64,000 bases of DNA from Symbiobacteriaceae bacterium (GTDB lineage: Bacteria; Bacillota; Sulfobacillia; Symbiobacteriales; Symbiobacteriaceae): assembly GCA_029239785.1 (NCBI GenBank), contig JARBUG010000003.1:1-64000 (forward strand). The letters are read 5' to 3'. A model generated the notes under the pieces. It ran no database searches. It saw only the letters and a list, made by a program, of their open reading frames with translations, and had not been told where the DNA came from. Below, piece by piece: positions 6,475 through 15,312 of the stretch (position 1 is the stretch's first letter; each line of letters begins with the position of its first letter). Made by a program: the position numbers and the translations under genes.

Positions 6475-9177
6475 ATGGGAGCGGCGTTTGCCTTGATTTT
6501 GCATGCCCACCTGCCTTACATACGGCCGGCGGGGAAGGAGATTTTGGAGGAACGGTGGCTCTACGAGGCGGTGGCGGAGACGTACCTGCCGTTGCTGTGG
6601 GCGCTGGAGCGGCTGCAGGCGGATGGGGTGCCGGCCCGGGTGGCGATTTCGCTGTCGGGGCCGCTGCTGTCGATGTTGGGCGATGCCGGGTTGATGGCGC
6701 GGTGCCGGGGGCACCTTGCCCGGGTCTCCGAGCTGGCGCAACTGTCCGATGATGATGGTGGGCTCGCGAAGGCGGTGGCGTACCACCGGGACCATTTCGC
6801 CCGGCTCGTCGCGGAGATGGACCGGCGCGAGAACAACCTGCTGGCGGGTTTTGCGGCCCTGGAGCAGGCCGGGATTGTCGAGCTTTTCACGGCCGCGGGC
6901 ACGCATGCCTACCTGCCGTTGCTCGCCACCGATGCCGCCCGCACTGCGCATATTGAGGCGGGCGCCGGTGAGTTCGCCCGCCACTTCGGGCGGCGCCCGG
7001 CGGGCATGTGGCTGCCCGAGTGCGCCTACGCCCCGGGCCTCGACCACTTGCTGGCGGCGGCGGGCGTGCGCTGGTTCGTAGCCGAGTCATCGACGGTGGC
7101 GGCGGCCTTTCCGCCCGTGGACGGCCCCGTGGTGCAGACCCCGTGCGGCGTGACCGCCTTCGCCCGGGACCAGGAGGCGTCGCGCCAGGTCTGGGACAGC
7201 AAGGTGGGCTACCCCGGCGACCCGGTCTACCGGGAGTTTTACCGGGACGCCGGCTACGATCTGCCGCTGGATGTGGTCAGCCCCTGGCTGGTGGACGGGG
7301 TGCGCTCCGACACGGGGCTCAAGTATTACCGGGTGACGGGGTCGGGGCCGGTCGCCAAGGCGCCCTGGGACCCGGACGCGGCCTTTGCCCGTGCGGCGGA
7401 GCATGCCCGCCATTACGCGGCGGTGCTGGCGACTCGTGATGGTCTCGTCGTCGCACCATTTGATGCCGAACTGTACGGCCACTGGTGGTTCGAAGGGCCT
7501 TACTTTATTGAGATGTTGTTCCGGGCGTTGGCCACGGCGGGTCGGGTCCGGGCGGTCACGCCCTCCGACTGGCTGCGTGAGCATGGAGACGCCCCAGTCG
7601 CCCGCATACCGGCGGGCTCCTGGGGCGACGGCGGCGACTACCGGGTCTGGCTCAGCGAGGCCAACGACTGGCTCTGGCCCGAACTCCACCAGGCCGAGCG
7701 GCAGATGGCCGACATGGTCGAACTGGGCCGCATGCCGCCGCACACGCTCAACCAGGCGGCCCGGGAACTTCTGCTGGCCCAGGCCTCCGACTGGCCGTTC
7801 ATTCTCTACTTCCAGACCGCCTCCGACTACGCCCGGGCCCGGGTGAAGCGGCACCTGGAGCGGTTCCAGGCCCTGGCGGCGGGGTCGGGAAATCCCACGG
7901 CCTACCGCCCCGAGGACGGGGTCTTCCCCGGGCTGAACGCCCGCTCGCTCTTCCGGCGGCGCCCGCCGGCTCCCACCGACGGCCCGCTCCGCGTGCTGAT
8001 GCTCTCCTGGGAGTTTCCGCCCAACAACGTGGGCGGCCTGGGGCGCCATGTGTACGATCTGGGCGCCGCCCTGGTCGCGGCGGGGCACCAGGTGACGGTG
8101 GTGACCGTGGCTGACGCTGGTGAAGAACCGGCTGTGTCGGAAGCGGCGGGCATGCGGGTGTGTCGGGTCGCCCGGCCGCCCGAGGCGGGTAACTTCCTGG
8201 CCTGGACCTACCGGCTCAACCGGGCGCTGGTTGCCGCCGCCGAGGAGCTGGCCGGCGGGCGCCCCGCCTTTGACGTGGTGCATGCCCACGACTGGCTGGT
8301 GGGCCAGGCGGGCATGGCGCTGAAGGCGCGCTGGGGCACGCCCCTGGTCGCCACGATTCACGCCACCGAGCGGGGGCGGAACAACGGCATCCGGGAGCCG
8401 ATTCAGCAGGCGATTCACGAGGAAGAATGGTTGCTCACAGCCACGGCTGACCGGGTGATTACGGTGAGCCAGGCGATGGCCCGGGAGGTGGCGGAGTCGT
8501 TCCGGGTATCGCCAACGGTCATTTACAACGGCGTGACGATGCCGGCGTGGGCGGCGGCGGTTACGCCCCCGGCGCCCCTCGCCCTGGACGCCCCGTACTT
8601 CTTCTACATTGGGCGCCTGGTGCAGGAGAAGGGCGTGCAGGTCGCCATTCAGGCCCTGGCAGTTATGCGGCACATTGCGCACTTCGTGGTGGCGGGCAAG
8701 GGCCCCATGGAGGCGGAACTGAAGAACGTGGTGCAGGCCTGGGGCCTTGAGAACCGGGTCCATTTCGTTGGCCGGGTCACCGACGAGGAGCGGGACGCGT
8801 GGCTCCGGAACGCCGCTGGCGGCCTGGTTCCCAGCCTGTATGAGCCGTTCGGCATCGTGGCGCTGGAGGTCATGGCGGCGGGGGCGCCCGTAATCGTGGG
8901 CGACACGGGCGGTCTGGCTGAGATCGTGACCCACGGGGCCGACGGGCTGAAGGTGACGCCCGGTGACCGGGTCGCCCTGGCAGCGCAAATGGACCGCCTG
9001 CTGGCCGACCCCGCCGAGGCCCGTCGCTTGGCCGAGGCGGGGAAGGCCACGGCAGCGGGACGGTTTGGCTGGCCCGCGATTGCGGCGGCGACAGCGGCGG
9101 TGTACCGGGGCGCCGCTGGAGCCGGGGGCGGGGCTGGGGTGCGCCACGTGGCAGCCGCCCAACTCCCGCCGGAGTAA
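6475..9177 (+). CDS. GH57 1,4-alpha-glucan branching enzyme fused to GT4/GT5-type glucan synthase
   Basis: 900 residues with two enzymes in one chain. Residues 1 to about 480 are GH57/DUF1957: HAHLPY at the N-terminus, the nucleophile Glu182 in GMWLPECAY, and the acid Asp330 in PFDAELYGHWW. Residues about 505-880 are a GT-B glycosyltransferase: LMLSWEFPPNNVGGLGRHV opens the first Rossmann domain and the E-x7-E motif is Glu790/Glu798 in EPFGIVALE. The first half should make alpha-1,6 branches, the second should elongate alpha-1,4 glucan from an NDP-glucose. A GGAGGAGGA ribosome binding site precedes ATG 6475. Together with the upstream nucleotidyltransferase this forms a compact glycogen-like pathway. 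The sugar donor is inferred, not shown. Confidence 0.88.
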   Translation: MGAAFALILHAHLPYIRPAGKEILEERWLYEAVAETYLPLLWALERLQADGVPARVAISLSGPLLSMLGDAGLMARCRGHLARVSELAQLSDDDGGLAKAVAYHRDHFARLVAEMDRRENNLLAGFAALEQAGIVELFTAAGTHAYLPLLATDAARTAHIEAGAGEFARHFGRRPAGMWLPECAYAPGLDHLLAAAGVRWFVAESSTVAAAFPPVDGPVVQTPCGVTAFARDQEASRQVWDSKVGYPGDPVYREFYRDAGYDLPLDVVSPWLVDGVRSDTGLKYYRVTGSGPVAKAPWDPDAAFARAAEHARHYAAVLATRDGLVVAPFDAELYGHWWFEGPYFIEMLFRALATAGRVRAVTPSDWLREHGDAPVARIPAGSWGDGGDYRVWLSEANDWLWPELHQAERQMADMVELGRMPPHTLNQAARELLLAQASDWPFILYFQTASDYARARVKRHLERFQALAAGSGNPTAYRPEDGVFPGLNARSLFRRRPPAPTDGPLRVLMLSWEFPPNNVGGLGRHVYDLGAALVAAGHQVTVVTVADAGEEPAVSEAAGMRVCRVARPPEAGNFLAWTYRLNRALVAAAEELAGGRPAFDVVHAHDWLVGQAGMALKARWGTPLVATIHATERGRNNGIREPIQQAIHEEEWLLTATADRVITVSQAMAREVAESFRVSPTVIYNGVTMPAWAAAVTPPAPLALDAPYFFYIGRLVQEKGVQVAIQALAVMRHIAHFVVAGKGPMEAELKNVVQAWGLENRVHFVGRVTDEERDAWLRNAAGGLVPSLYEPFGIVALEVMAAGAPVIVGDTGGLAEIVTHGADGLKVTPGDRVALAAQMDRLLADPAEARRLAEAGKATAAGRFGWPAIAAATAAVYRGAAGAGGGAGVRHVAAAQLPPE

Positions 9178-9179
9178 GC

Positions 9180-9193
9180 CCGGTCCGGACCGG
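9180..9193. repeat. 14-bp perfect palindrome between convergent genes
   Basis: CCGGTCCGGACCGG directly follows the stop of the branching-enzyme gene and lies 16 bp before the stop of the convergent membrane-protein gene. It has no loop and no T-run, so it is at best a weak transcription barrier or a protein site. Confidence 0.3.
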
Positions 9194-9208
9194 CACCTGA
9201 CCTGCGCC

Positions 9209-9613
9209 TCACTCCTGCTTCGCCCGGCACGCCTGCTCCAGCAGATGCACATGCAGCGTCGACCAGGCCTTCTGGCGAAAATGAATGTAGATGCCGGCCA
9301 CGAAACCCACCGCCCCCAGCGCCCAGAGCAGAGCCCACGTCCAGGGCGCCAACTGCCGGATCGTCTGCTGCATGAACGGTGCGAAGATCAGACCCAACAA
9401 CGGAATGCCTGAGAGAGCGGCGGGAATCAACCCGATGCCGCTCTCTTCTTTTTTTGCCCAGGCCAGAAGCAAGTTGCGCTCAGCCGGTGTGATGCCGGCG
9501 TAGTACGCAGCGATGGCCCGCACCTGGTCCAACTGTGGAATCGCACCCTGCGGCGGCGTTGGGTGAGCGCGGCGCAGTTCCAGATACAGGCGATGGCTGT
9601 CACCCCGCAACAT
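9209..9613 (-). CDS. Small two-helix membrane protein, unknown function
   Basis: 134 residues. The N-terminal half is soluble and helical (for example PAERNLLLAWAKKEE). Two hydrophobic segments follow, LIPAALSGIPLLGLIFAPF and WALLWALGAVGFVAGIYI, with a short basic C-terminal tail. No family is recognised. ATG 9613 is chosen because GAGGAGGT sits 7 bases upstream; an in-frame extension to 9727 has no ribosome binding site. Confidence 0.65.
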   Translation of the reverse strand: MLRGDSHRLYLELRRAHPTPPQGAIPQLDQVRAIAAYYAGITPAERNLLLAWAKKEESGIGLIPAALSGIPLLGLIFAPFMQQTIRQLAPWTWALLWALGAVGFVAGIYIHFRQKAWSTLHVHLLEQACRAKQE

Positions 9614-9776
9614 GCGCGACACCTCCTCGCCGTTAGTATGCGACACCCGAAGGGCGGGAAACGCTACTCGCATACCTCCGACTTGGAGGAAGGCGGCACC
9701 AAACCCCGCAAACACGACGAGTGCCAACTGTGGAACTTAATTCCTTCACTGTAATCAATCTGAACCGAGGCCAGTA

Positions 9777-9806
9777 TTGACCCGTCCTATGGCGGGCTCG
9801 AATAAA
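9777..9806 (+). promoter_or_regulatory. Candidate sigma-A promoter for the peptide-binding lipoprotein
   Basis: TTGACC (9777-9782) and AATAAA (9801-9806) are separated by 18 bp, about 50 bp upstream of the start codon. The -35 is a 5/6 match, the -10 is weak (4/6). Confidence 0.4.
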
Positions 9807-9854
9807 TCAAGTACCGTAAAGTTCGAGTTACGAAAGATAAGGGGGAACAAGAAA

Positions 9855-11519
9855 ATGATCCGTTCCAAGATCACGGTGGCTGTAGCCACCCTGGCACTGG
9901 CGGCGTCCGTACTGACCGCCTGCGGTCCCAAGGCGCAGCCGAACCAGCCGGCGCCCGGCACCACCGACCCGGCCGCCCAGACTCCGGGCAAGCCCGCCGT
10001 TGGCGGCACGGTGACCGTTCGTCTGGCCAAGGACCCTGACTTTATGAACCCGATTCTCTCCTCCAGCACCTACGGCAGCATGGTTTACAGCATGGTCTAC
10101 GCCAGCCTGTTCGAGTTCAACGAGAAGTTTGAGCCCGAGCCTTACGTGGCTGACACCTGGACCTACACCGATAACAACACCACCCTGACCATCAAGCTGA
10201 AGTCGGGGATTAAGTTCCATGACGGCAGCGACCTGACCGCCGACGACGTGGTCTACACCATCTCCGCCGTCATGGACAAGGACTACACCGGTCCCCGTTC
10301 CTCCAACGTTGCTCCGATCAAGGAGATCACCGCGCCGGACAAGACCACGGTGCTGATCAAGCTGAAGGAGCCGTCTGCTTCGCTGCTGGAGGATATCAAC
10401 TTCGGCATTCTGCAGAAGAGCGCGTTCGCCAACACCCCGATCAAGGAACTGGACAAGCATCCCCAGAACTTTGCCCCGATCGGTGCCGGCCCCTACAAGT
10501 TCGTCGAATACAAGCGCGGCCAGTACGTCACCCTGGAGCGCATCGACAACTGGTTCATGAACAAGAACCCGAAGTACGAGGGCGCCCCCTACATCAAGTC
10601 GCTGGTCATGAAGGTCATTCCTGATGACTCGACCGCTCAGGCTGCGCTTGAGAACGGCGAAATTGATGCCCACACCCCCGACCCCAAGGATGTCACCCGC
10701 CTGGAGAAGGACTTCGCCGGGAAGCTGACCGTTTACAACTACGAGCGGAACGGCTGGGGCTACATGTCCTTGAACAACTCCCGCCCGCACCTGAACGACA
10801 AGCTCGTCCGCCAGGCGCTGACTTATGCGCTGGACCGGAAGGCGATCATCGCCGCCCTGATGGACGGCCGCGCCGTCATTCCTGCCGGCCCGATTCCTTC
10901 CGTCTCCTGGGCGTATGACCCCGGCATCAAGGCCTTCGCCTATGATGTTGCCAAGGCCAAGCAGCTTCTGGAGCAGGCCGGCTATAAGCTGAATGCCCAG
11001 GGCATCGCCGAAAAGAACGGCCAGCCCCTGAAGCTGACCTTCTACGGTTCCTCCGGCTCTTCGCTGATCGAAGGCATCGCCGCCCTCGCCAAGAAGAACT
11101 GGAAGGACATTGGTGTTGATCTCGACGTTCAGCTCATGGACTTCAACGCCATGACCGAGAACTACCTGAAGCCCGGTAAGTTCGACGTGAGCTTCGCTGG
11201 CTTCAGCCTCGGCCTCGACCCCGACCAGACCGCGCTGTTCCACTCCAGCGCCGTCAACGGCTTCAACCGGATGCGCTACAGCAACCCTGAAGTTGACAAG
11301 CTGTTGGAGCAGGGGCTGCGTGAGACCGACCAGGCCAAGCGGAAGGCGATCTACTCGCAGTACCAGAAGCTTCTGGTCGATGATGCTCCGGTCATCTTCG
11401 TGTATGCCAACCTGTACAGCGATGTGGCCAACAAGAAGATCAAGGGCGTTGTCAATTACCCCGGCGCCGGCATCGTCTCTTCGGGCTTCCAGCATCGCTG
11501 GTACCTGAGCGAGAAGTAG
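9855..11519 (+). CDS. ABC transporter substrate-binding lipoprotein, peptide/opine/nickel family 5
   Basis: 554 residues. A lipoprotein signal ends in the lipobox VLTAC (cysteine about residue 23). The mature chain has the SBP family 5 (OppA/DppA-like) signatures: FEPEPYVADTW, LKSGIKFHDGSDLTADDVV and APIGAGPYKFVEY. It should bind oligopeptides or a similar ligand outside the membrane and deliver it to an ABC permease. No permease or ATPase gene is adjacent, so it is an orphan binding protein that probably serves a transporter encoded elsewhere. ATG 9855 follows AAGGGGG; it is where the signal peptide begins. Codon use is less GC-extreme than in neighbouring genes, consistent with high expression. 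A strong hairpin terminator follows. Confidence 0.9.
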   Translation: MIRSKITVAVATLALAASVLTACGPKAQPNQPAPGTTDPAAQTPGKPAVGGTVTVRLAKDPDFMNPILSSSTYGSMVYSMVYASLFEFNEKFEPEPYVADTWTYTDNNTTLTIKLKSGIKFHDGSDLTADDVVYTISAVMDKDYTGPRSSNVAPIKEITAPDKTTVLIKLKEPSASLLEDINFGILQKSAFANTPIKELDKHPQNFAPIGAGPYKFVEYKRGQYVTLERIDNWFMNKNPKYEGAPYIKSLVMKVIPDDSTAQAALENGEIDAHTPDPKDVTRLEKDFAGKLTVYNYERNGWGYMSLNNSRPHLNDKLVRQALTYALDRKAIIAALMDGRAVIPAGPIPSVSWAYDPGIKAFAYDVAKAKQLLEQAGYKLNAQGIAEKNGQPLKLTFYGSSGSSLIEGIAALAKKNWKDIGVDLDVQLMDFNAMTENYLKPGKFDVSFAGFSLGLDPDQTALFHSSAVNGFNRMRYSNPEVDKLLEQGLRETDQAKRKAIYSQYQKLLVDDAPVIFVYANLYSDVANKKIKGVVNYPGAGIVSSGFQHRWYLSEK

Positions 11520-11532
11520 GCCACTGAGGCAC

Positions 11533-11563
11533 AACCCCTGCACGGCGACGTGCAGGGGTTTCC
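11533..11563 (+). terminator. Rho-independent-like terminator of the binding-protein gene
   Basis: A perfect 12-bp stem (AACCCCTGCACG / CGTGCAGGGGTT) with a GCGA tetraloop lies 13 bp after the stop codon. The T-run is short. Confidence 0.75.
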
Positions 11564-11674
11564 CTATGGATGGGACCCATTCAGGTTGCAATTGTACAAA
11601 ATGGGACTTGCGTCCTATTAGCGCTTATGGGACGATGGGACCATCGAGATGCCGACCTGGGGGAGGAACCATTG

Positions 11675-11917
11675 ATGGCAATGGAGATTTGGGCACGCGC
11701 GACAGCGAAGTGGCGGGGGATCGTGGTCTACGTGTTGCTCCAGGCTGCCATGCGCTTTGTCACCGGGTACATTCACATGGAGGCGCCCACGCAGGGCCTC
11801 CGGCTGTACGCCTCGCTCGCCGGCCTCGCGACCAGCATTTACTGCTTCGTCAGCTTGTGGCGGCTGCTGCTGTCCGACCACGAGGGCGATGAGAACTGGC
11901 CGCCGCTCTGGTCGTAA
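11675..11917 (+). CDS. Small membrane protein, unknown function
   Basis: 80 residues with two hydrophobic segments (IVVYVLLQAAMRFVTGYI and LYASLAGLATSIYCFVSLW) and an acidic tail ending in WPPLWS. No family recognised. ATG 11675 has GGGGGAGG 8 bases upstream; the frame is open further upstream but without a ribosome binding site. Confidence 0.6.
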   Translation: MAMEIWARATAKWRGIVVYVLLQAAMRFVTGYIHMEAPTQGLRLYASLAGLATSIYCFVSLWRLLLSDHEGDENWPPLWS

Positions 11918-11929
11918 CATCGCATAACG

Positions 11930-11963
11930 AAAAGCTCACCCTTTCCATGGGGTGAGCTTTTTT
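11930..11963. terminator. Bidirectional terminator between convergent genes
   Basis: A 12-bp stem AAAAGCTCACCC / GGGTGAGCTTTT around a short loop, with A and T runs on the two sides, lies between the small membrane protein gene and the convergent pxpBC gene. Confidence 0.8.
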
Positions 11964-11970
11964 GAGGCAT

Positions 11971-13890
11971 TTATGACTCGACTTCCTCGACGGTGGTATC
12001 GAACTCGATGCCGAGGATGCTGATACGGAAACGCCGCTCGTTACCGGCAGTGGGCGCCGGTACCTGCGCGGAGGCCGGCGGTGCCTCGCCGGCCTCCATC
12101 GGCCCCGGCGCGGGCACCTCCACCCGCACGGTGACCGGCGCTGCCACGGCCGGGCGCCCGCCCCCTGCCTCGGCGCCCTGGGCGACTTCCCGCTCCAGGT
12201 AGCGCCTTACCTGCGCCAGGCGCCGCCGCTCCGCCCAGGCGATGGCGTGGGCTTCGGCGGCATCGACCTCCTGGAAGCGGAGCCGGTCACCGGGCCGCAG
12301 CTGGCTGGCCGCCGCCAGGTCCGGATAGACGGCCACCGCGATTTTCGTATACCCGCCCACGGTCTGGCGATTGCCCAGCAAGAGAATCGGCTGGCCCCCG
12401 GCCGGCACCTGCACGCTGCCCGCCGGAATCGGCTCCGAAACAATGTCGGCCTTGGTGGCGTGGGTCAGCTTAGGTCCTTCCAGCCGAATGCCCTGCCGGT
12501 CGGACTGGGCGCCCACCACGTACTCGCCGCCTCCAAAGAAGGCCGCAAAGGCGTCGGGCGTAAAGGCTTCGGCCTGGGGGCCCCGGGTAGCCCGCACTAC
12601 GGTAAGGCCGCTGTACTGCGGAATGGCGTCGGCGGGAATGGTGCGCCCCGCCAGGTTGGCGGGCGGATGGATCGGGAGCCCCACAGGCAGCCAGTCGCCC
12701 GCCTTGAGGCGGCGGCCCAGGGGACCGAGCTTGCCGAACAGGTCCTCGGACAGGCTGCCCAGCACGGGCGGCAGGTCAATGCCCCCGGCGATGCACAGGT
12801 AGGTCCGGCACCCGGCCGTCGCCGCCCCGATGCGGAGACGGTCGCCCGGGCCGGCGAGCACGGTGGTCCAGCCGGGCACGGCCCGGGGCGACCCGCCCCC
12901 GGCGGGGCTCAACTCGGCCGGGGCGGGAGCCCCCGTCAGGCAGAACGCCACCGGCCCGGTAAACTCCAACTCAGGGCCAAGCAAGGTAATCTCCAGGGCG
13001 CTGGTACGGGCCCGGTTGCCCAGCAGCCAGTTGCCAATCATCAACGCGGCGAAATCGGCGGCGCCTCCGGGCGAAACGCCGTAAGCCTGGTATCCGCGCC
13101 GGCCCAGGTCCTGCACGGTGGTCGCCATGCCGGGCTGGAGCACCCGCAGGCCGGTCGTGCCATGTCCGGCCGCCGCCTCCGGCGCACACCCCCCCGGCGC
13201 GCCCTGTCCTTCGACCGCTTCGAAAGAACCCGAGCCCACCGGCACGAACCGAATATCATCGCCCGGCTCTAACAGCGCGGGAGGCTCGCGGTGCGGGTCG
13301 AAGAGCCGCACCGGCGTCCGCCCAATGAGTTGCCAGCCCCCAGGTGACTCCGCCGGGTAAACCCCGGTCTGCCCCCCGCCGATGGCCACGCTGCCGGCGG
13401 GCACTTTTGTGCGCGGCTGGGCCAGCCGCGGCGTGTGCAGCGACTCCGAAAGACCGCCCAGGTAGGGAAAACCGGGGCTGAAGCCCAGGCAGAAGACCCG
13501 GTAGAGCCCGGCGGCGTGGCGCTGCACGACCTCGTCAGGCGTGAGGCCCGTGTGCGCCGCCACGTTGCCCAGGTCGGGGCCGGCCTCGCCCCCGTACACC
13601 ACGGGAATTTCCACGGTGCGGGCAGGCGCTGCCCCCTCGCCCGCGGCCGCCTCCCGCAGCGCACCGCGTACCAACTCCTCCAGTTGGTCCGGCCGGATGC
13701 GCACGGGGTCGAACTCGACCATCAGGCAATGGTACGATGGGGTTACCTCAACCACAGCCGGGTGCCGCTTTGCTTTCAGCACTCGGGTCAATGCATGGAC
13801 ACGCAGGTTCACATCCCGGTCGATGCCATCTCCCAGGTAGACCAGCAGCGACCGGTCACCGCAGCTAACCAGGCGAACAGGCGGCGTCAC
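11971..13890 (-). CDS. pxpBC: 5-oxoprolinase subunits B and C fused (PxpB-PxpC / KipI-KipA)
   Basis: 639 residues. Residues 1 to about 225 match PxpB/KipI, with the family stretch FCLGFSPGFPYLGGL and KVPAGSVAIGGGQTGVYP. Residues about 245-550 match PxpC/KipA, opening with LQPGMATTVQDLGRRGYQAY and containing ALEITLLGPELEF. With PxpA the complex cleaves 5-oxoproline to glutamate using ATP; no pxpA is in this window. The two subunits are usually separate genes, so the fusion is notable. A C-terminal extension of about 90 residues, rich in Ala and Pro, ends in FRISILGIEFDTTVEEVE and is not part of the standard family. GTG 13890 follows GGAGAT; the gene is convergent with the preceding one. Confidence 0.88.
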   Translation of the reverse strand: MTPPVRLVSCGDRSLLVYLGDGIDRDVNLRVHALTRVLKAKRHPAVVEVTPSYHCLMVEFDPVRIRPDQLEELVRGALREAAAGEGAAPARTVEIPVVYGGEAGPDLGNVAAHTGLTPDEVVQRHAAGLYRVFCLGFSPGFPYLGGLSESLHTPRLAQPRTKVPAGSVAIGGGQTGVYPAESPGGWQLIGRTPVRLFDPHREPPALLEPGDDIRFVPVGSGSFEAVEGQGAPGGCAPEAAAGHGTTGLRVLQPGMATTVQDLGRRGYQAYGVSPGGAADFAALMIGNWLLGNRARTSALEITLLGPELEFTGPVAFCLTGAPAPAELSPAGGGSPRAVPGWTTVLAGPGDRLRIGAATAGCRTYLCIAGGIDLPPVLGSLSEDLFGKLGPLGRRLKAGDWLPVGLPIHPPANLAGRTIPADAIPQYSGLTVVRATRGPQAEAFTPDAFAAFFGGGEYVVGAQSDRQGIRLEGPKLTHATKADIVSEPIPAGSVQVPAGGQPILLLGNRQTVGGYTKIAVAVYPDLAAASQLRPGDRLRFQEVDAAEAHAIAWAERRRLAQVRRYLEREVAQGAEAGGGRPAVAAPVTVRVEVPAPGPMEAGEAPPASAQVPAPTAGNERRFRISILGIEFDTTVEEVES

Positions 13891-14022
13891 CGAACATCAT
13901 CTCCATCTGCAGGAACCGCTTTCGGTGTATATTCGTCATTCTTCCTAGCCTACCCCTGCCTTTGTGAGTAATTCATATGACCAGAAGCTAATTTCGATGA
14001 CGCCCCACGAAGGAGAAACCCT

Positions 14023-15255
14023 GTGTACATCCAATCGCGCAGCACCCGCTATGCATTCTGGGCCATTCTCGCAGCCACCGCCGCCGTCCGCATTGGGTAT
14101 GGGGCGGTCATTCCGGGCATGCCGCTCTATGTGCAGGAGCACGGCATGGGCACCAGCATGGTCGCCCTGATGACCAACGCCTACATGATCGCAAACGCCC
14201 TGTTTCAAGGCTATGCCGGCCACCTGGGCGACCGTTTCGGGCGCCGGACCCTGATGATCGCCGGCACGTGGCTGTATACCGTTGCCGCGGCGCTCTTCAT
14301 GATCGATGGCGGCCCGTGGTTTTACGTCATATTACGGGGCCTTGAGGGGCTGGGCGCGGCCGCCTTCGGCCCCGCTTCCCGGGCCTATGTGGCCGACGTC
14401 GTGCCTGAGAGCGACCGCGGCAAGGCGTACGGCCAGCTTATGTCCTTTGACATGGCGGGCGTGCTGCTCGGGCCCGTGGCCGCCGGGCTGGTATCGAACT
14501 TTGGCGGACTGCGGGCAACCTTTGCTCTTTGCGCCATTCTTGGCGTAGTCGCCTCGGCCATGCTCCTGTTCCTGACCCGGGGCCGGCAGGCGGCCCCCGC
14601 CCCGAACGCCGCCGCCACCGCCACCACGGGCGACACCGCTGCCGCCATTCCCACGCCCCGGCTGCTCAGGTCCCCGGCGTTCTGGGCCGTGGCGCTGCCC
14701 GGCATCGGGTTTGCCTACCTGACCGGCCTGTACAGCGTGGTGTGGAGCCTGTACATGCAGGCCCACGGCGCCACGGTCTGGCAGATCAACCTGAGCTGGA
14801 CCCTGTTTGCCCTGCCCATGGTGCTTTTCATGGTCCCCTTTGGCACCCTTGCCGACCGGGTGGGACGGCCGCTGCTCATCGCCGTGGGTGGGCTGGCCGC
14901 CGCGCTCGTCACCCTGGGGTACGCCGTATTTCCGGCGCCCTGGGCCCTGCTTGCCCTCTGCATGCTCGATGGTGTGGCCTCGTCGATGTTCACCCCGGCC
15001 AGCCAGGCCTACCTCGCTGAGGTGGCACCAGGCGTCATACGCGGCAAGTTCATGGGCCTGGTCGGCTCCGCCTCGACCATCGCCACCATCGTCGTCGTGC
15101 CCCTGGTGGGTTACCTGTACGACCACGCCTCGCCCATGTGGCTCTTCTCGCTTGGGAGCCTCTCGCTGGTGCTGGGCTGCGGCAGCGCGGTCATCATCAT
15201 GCTGCGGCATCCGGCGGCGGAGCTGCGCCAGCGGCTGGAGCGACTGGCCGACTAA
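14023..15255 (+). CDS. Major facilitator superfamily transporter
   Basis: 410 residues with about 12 hydrophobic segments. The loop between helices 2 and 3 reads GHLGDRFGRRTLMIAG, the MFS signature, and its repeat in the second half reads GTLADRVGRPLLIAVG. The best guess is a drug or metabolite efflux carrier of the DHA1 type, but the substrate cannot be inferred. GTG 14023 has AAGGAG 7 bases upstream. It is divergent from pxpBC and ends at a strong terminator. Confidence 0.85.
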   Translation: MYIQSRSTRYAFWAILAATAAVRIGYGAVIPGMPLYVQEHGMGTSMVALMTNAYMIANALFQGYAGHLGDRFGRRTLMIAGTWLYTVAAALFMIDGGPWFYVILRGLEGLGAAAFGPASRAYVADVVPESDRGKAYGQLMSFDMAGVLLGPVAAGLVSNFGGLRATFALCAILGVVASAMLLFLTRGRQAAPAPNAAATATTGDTAAAIPTPRLLRSPAFWAVALPGIGFAYLTGLYSVVWSLYMQAHGATVWQINLSWTLFALPMVLFMVPFGTLADRVGRPLLIAVGGLAAALVTLGYAVFPAPWALLALCMLDGVASSMFTPASQAYLAEVAPGVIRGKFMGLVGSASTIATIVVVPLVGYLYDHASPMWLFSLGSLSLVLGCGSAVIIMLRHPAAELRQRLERLAD

Positions 15256-15260
15256 ACAGA

Positions 15261-15303
15261 GACCCCCGAGAACCGCTTGCCTCTGCGGTCTCGGGGGTTT
15301 TTC
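15261..15303 (+). terminator. Terminator of the MFS gene
   Basis: A stem of CCCCCGAGA-ACCGC paired with GCGGT-CTCGGGGG (one bulged base) is followed by TTTTT, 6 bp after the stop codon. Confidence 0.85.
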
Positions 15304-15312
15304 GGTCTCCTA

